Shown here one piece after another: positions 5,423 to 5,527 of a DNA stretch of 5,527 nucleotides (the stretch's first letter is position 1; the number at the start of each line of letters is the position of its first letter). Origin of the DNA: Spirochaetaceae bacterium (lineage in GTDB: Bacteria > Spirochaetota > Spirochaetia > Treponematales > Treponemataceae); assembly GCA_017382775.1 (NCBI GenBank), contig JAFNZQ010000083.1, positions 1 through 5,527 on the forward strand, in the 5' to 3' direction. Below the pieces are notes generated by a model that had not been told where the DNA came from, did not search any database, and saw nothing but the letters and a program-made list of their open reading frames with translations. The position numbers and the translations under genes are program-made.

Positions 5423-5451
5423 TAGAAAAGGTTTCTTTCACCTGATATAAT
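5423..5451 (+). promoter_or_regulatory. Promoter of the truncated gene at the right edge
   Basis: TATAAT (5446-5451) is a perfect -10 preceded by TGA, making it an extended -10. At 17 nt spacing the -35 is TAGAAA (5423-5428), a 4-of-6 match. The start is expected near 5458, giving a leader of about 32 nt containing AAGGAG. The left arm of an inverted repeat occupies the spacer. Confidence 0.7.
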
Positions 5452-5489
5452 TTAAAAGCAACAAACTAAATCAAGGAGAAAGAAACCTT
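5428..5489. repeat. Perfect 12-bp inverted repeat bracketing promoter -10 and ribosome site
   Basis: AAGGTTTCTTTC (5428-5439) is exactly inverted as GAAAGAAACCTT (5478-5489). The arms are separated by 38 bp and the right arm ends one base before the ATG at 5490. The pairing stops abruptly at both ends (A opposite A). The -10 box lies between the arms, so the left arm is absent from the gene's own transcript. The right arm overlaps the last G of the AAGGAG Shine-Dalgarno and the spacer to the ATG. Confidence 0.85.
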
Positions 5490-5527
5490 ATGAAAAGTGT
5501 AGCACAAAAACGAAAACATTTCAAGCA
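5490..5527 (+). CDS. Start of an unidentified gene, cut by window edge
   Basis: An ATG at 5490 opens a frame of 12 complete codons (MKSVAQKRKHFK) running off the window. AAGGAG at 5473-5478 lies 11 nt upstream, and a good extended -10 promoter precedes it. The visible N-terminus is strongly basic (three Lys in QKRKHFK plus Arg and His). I do not recognise it. The inverted repeat over its start resembles the translation-protection structures of insertion-sequence transposase genes, so a transposase is one possibility; a gene controlled by a repressor binding the repeat is another. Too little is visible to assign a function. Confidence 0.6.
   Translation, partial: MKSVAQKRKHFK

Overview
The window is 5.5 kb of compactly packed bacterial chromosome, mostly housekeeping genes, with a possible mobile or self-protected gene cut off at the right edge. 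By eye the base composition is in the mid-40s percent GC. The organism is probably a Gram-negative-type bacterium. A spirochaete (Treponema-like) source is my best guess, because the PgsA-type protein has a 'LYREF' segment and a 'DPLADV' motif end that I associate with spirochaete homologues. This is inference from memory and could not be tested here. Arginine codon CGA is used unusually often, most clearly in hflC.

Plus strand, 1-2489: the 3' two thirds of nagB (glucosamine-6-phosphate deaminase), then hflK and hflC, which encode the two SPFH/prohibitin-like membrane proteins that form a complex around the FtsH protease. The genes overlap (14 nt for nagB/hflK, 4 nt for hflK/hflC), each junction has a good Shine-Dalgarno sequence, and the three look like one translationally coupled operon. 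A hairpin follows hflC.

Minus strand, 4311-2549: pgsA-like CDP-alcohol phosphatidyltransferase, then a THUMP-domain RlmL/YpsC-type 23S rRNA guanine-N2 methyltransferase. The stop and start codons overlap (TAATG), so they form a two-gene operon. It converges on hflC. A perfect 11-bp hairpin with a T-tract lies inside the last codons of the methyltransferase gene.

The 138-bp gap at 4312-4449 holds back-to-back sigma70-type promoters for pgsA (minus) and for a SpoU/TrmH-family 2'-O-ribose RNA methyltransferase (plus, 4450-5229). Between the promoters is an A-tract/T-tract dyad. The methyltransferase promoter is so close to its ATG that the mRNA may be leaderless.

Minus strand, 5315-5242: tRNA-Arg(CCU), driven by a perfect TTGACA-N17-TATAAT promoter. 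It converges on the methyltransferase gene with 12 nt between them.

Right edge, 5316-5527: a short intergenic stretch and the first 12 codons of an unidentified plus-strand gene. Its promoter -10 box lies between the arms of a perfect 12-bp inverted repeat whose right arm ends directly at the ATG. Transcripts entering from outside would fold over the ribosome binding site, while transcripts from its own promoter would not. This arrangement is known from IS10/IS50-type transposase genes and is the most interesting signal in the window. Otherwise I see no new multi-gene system here.
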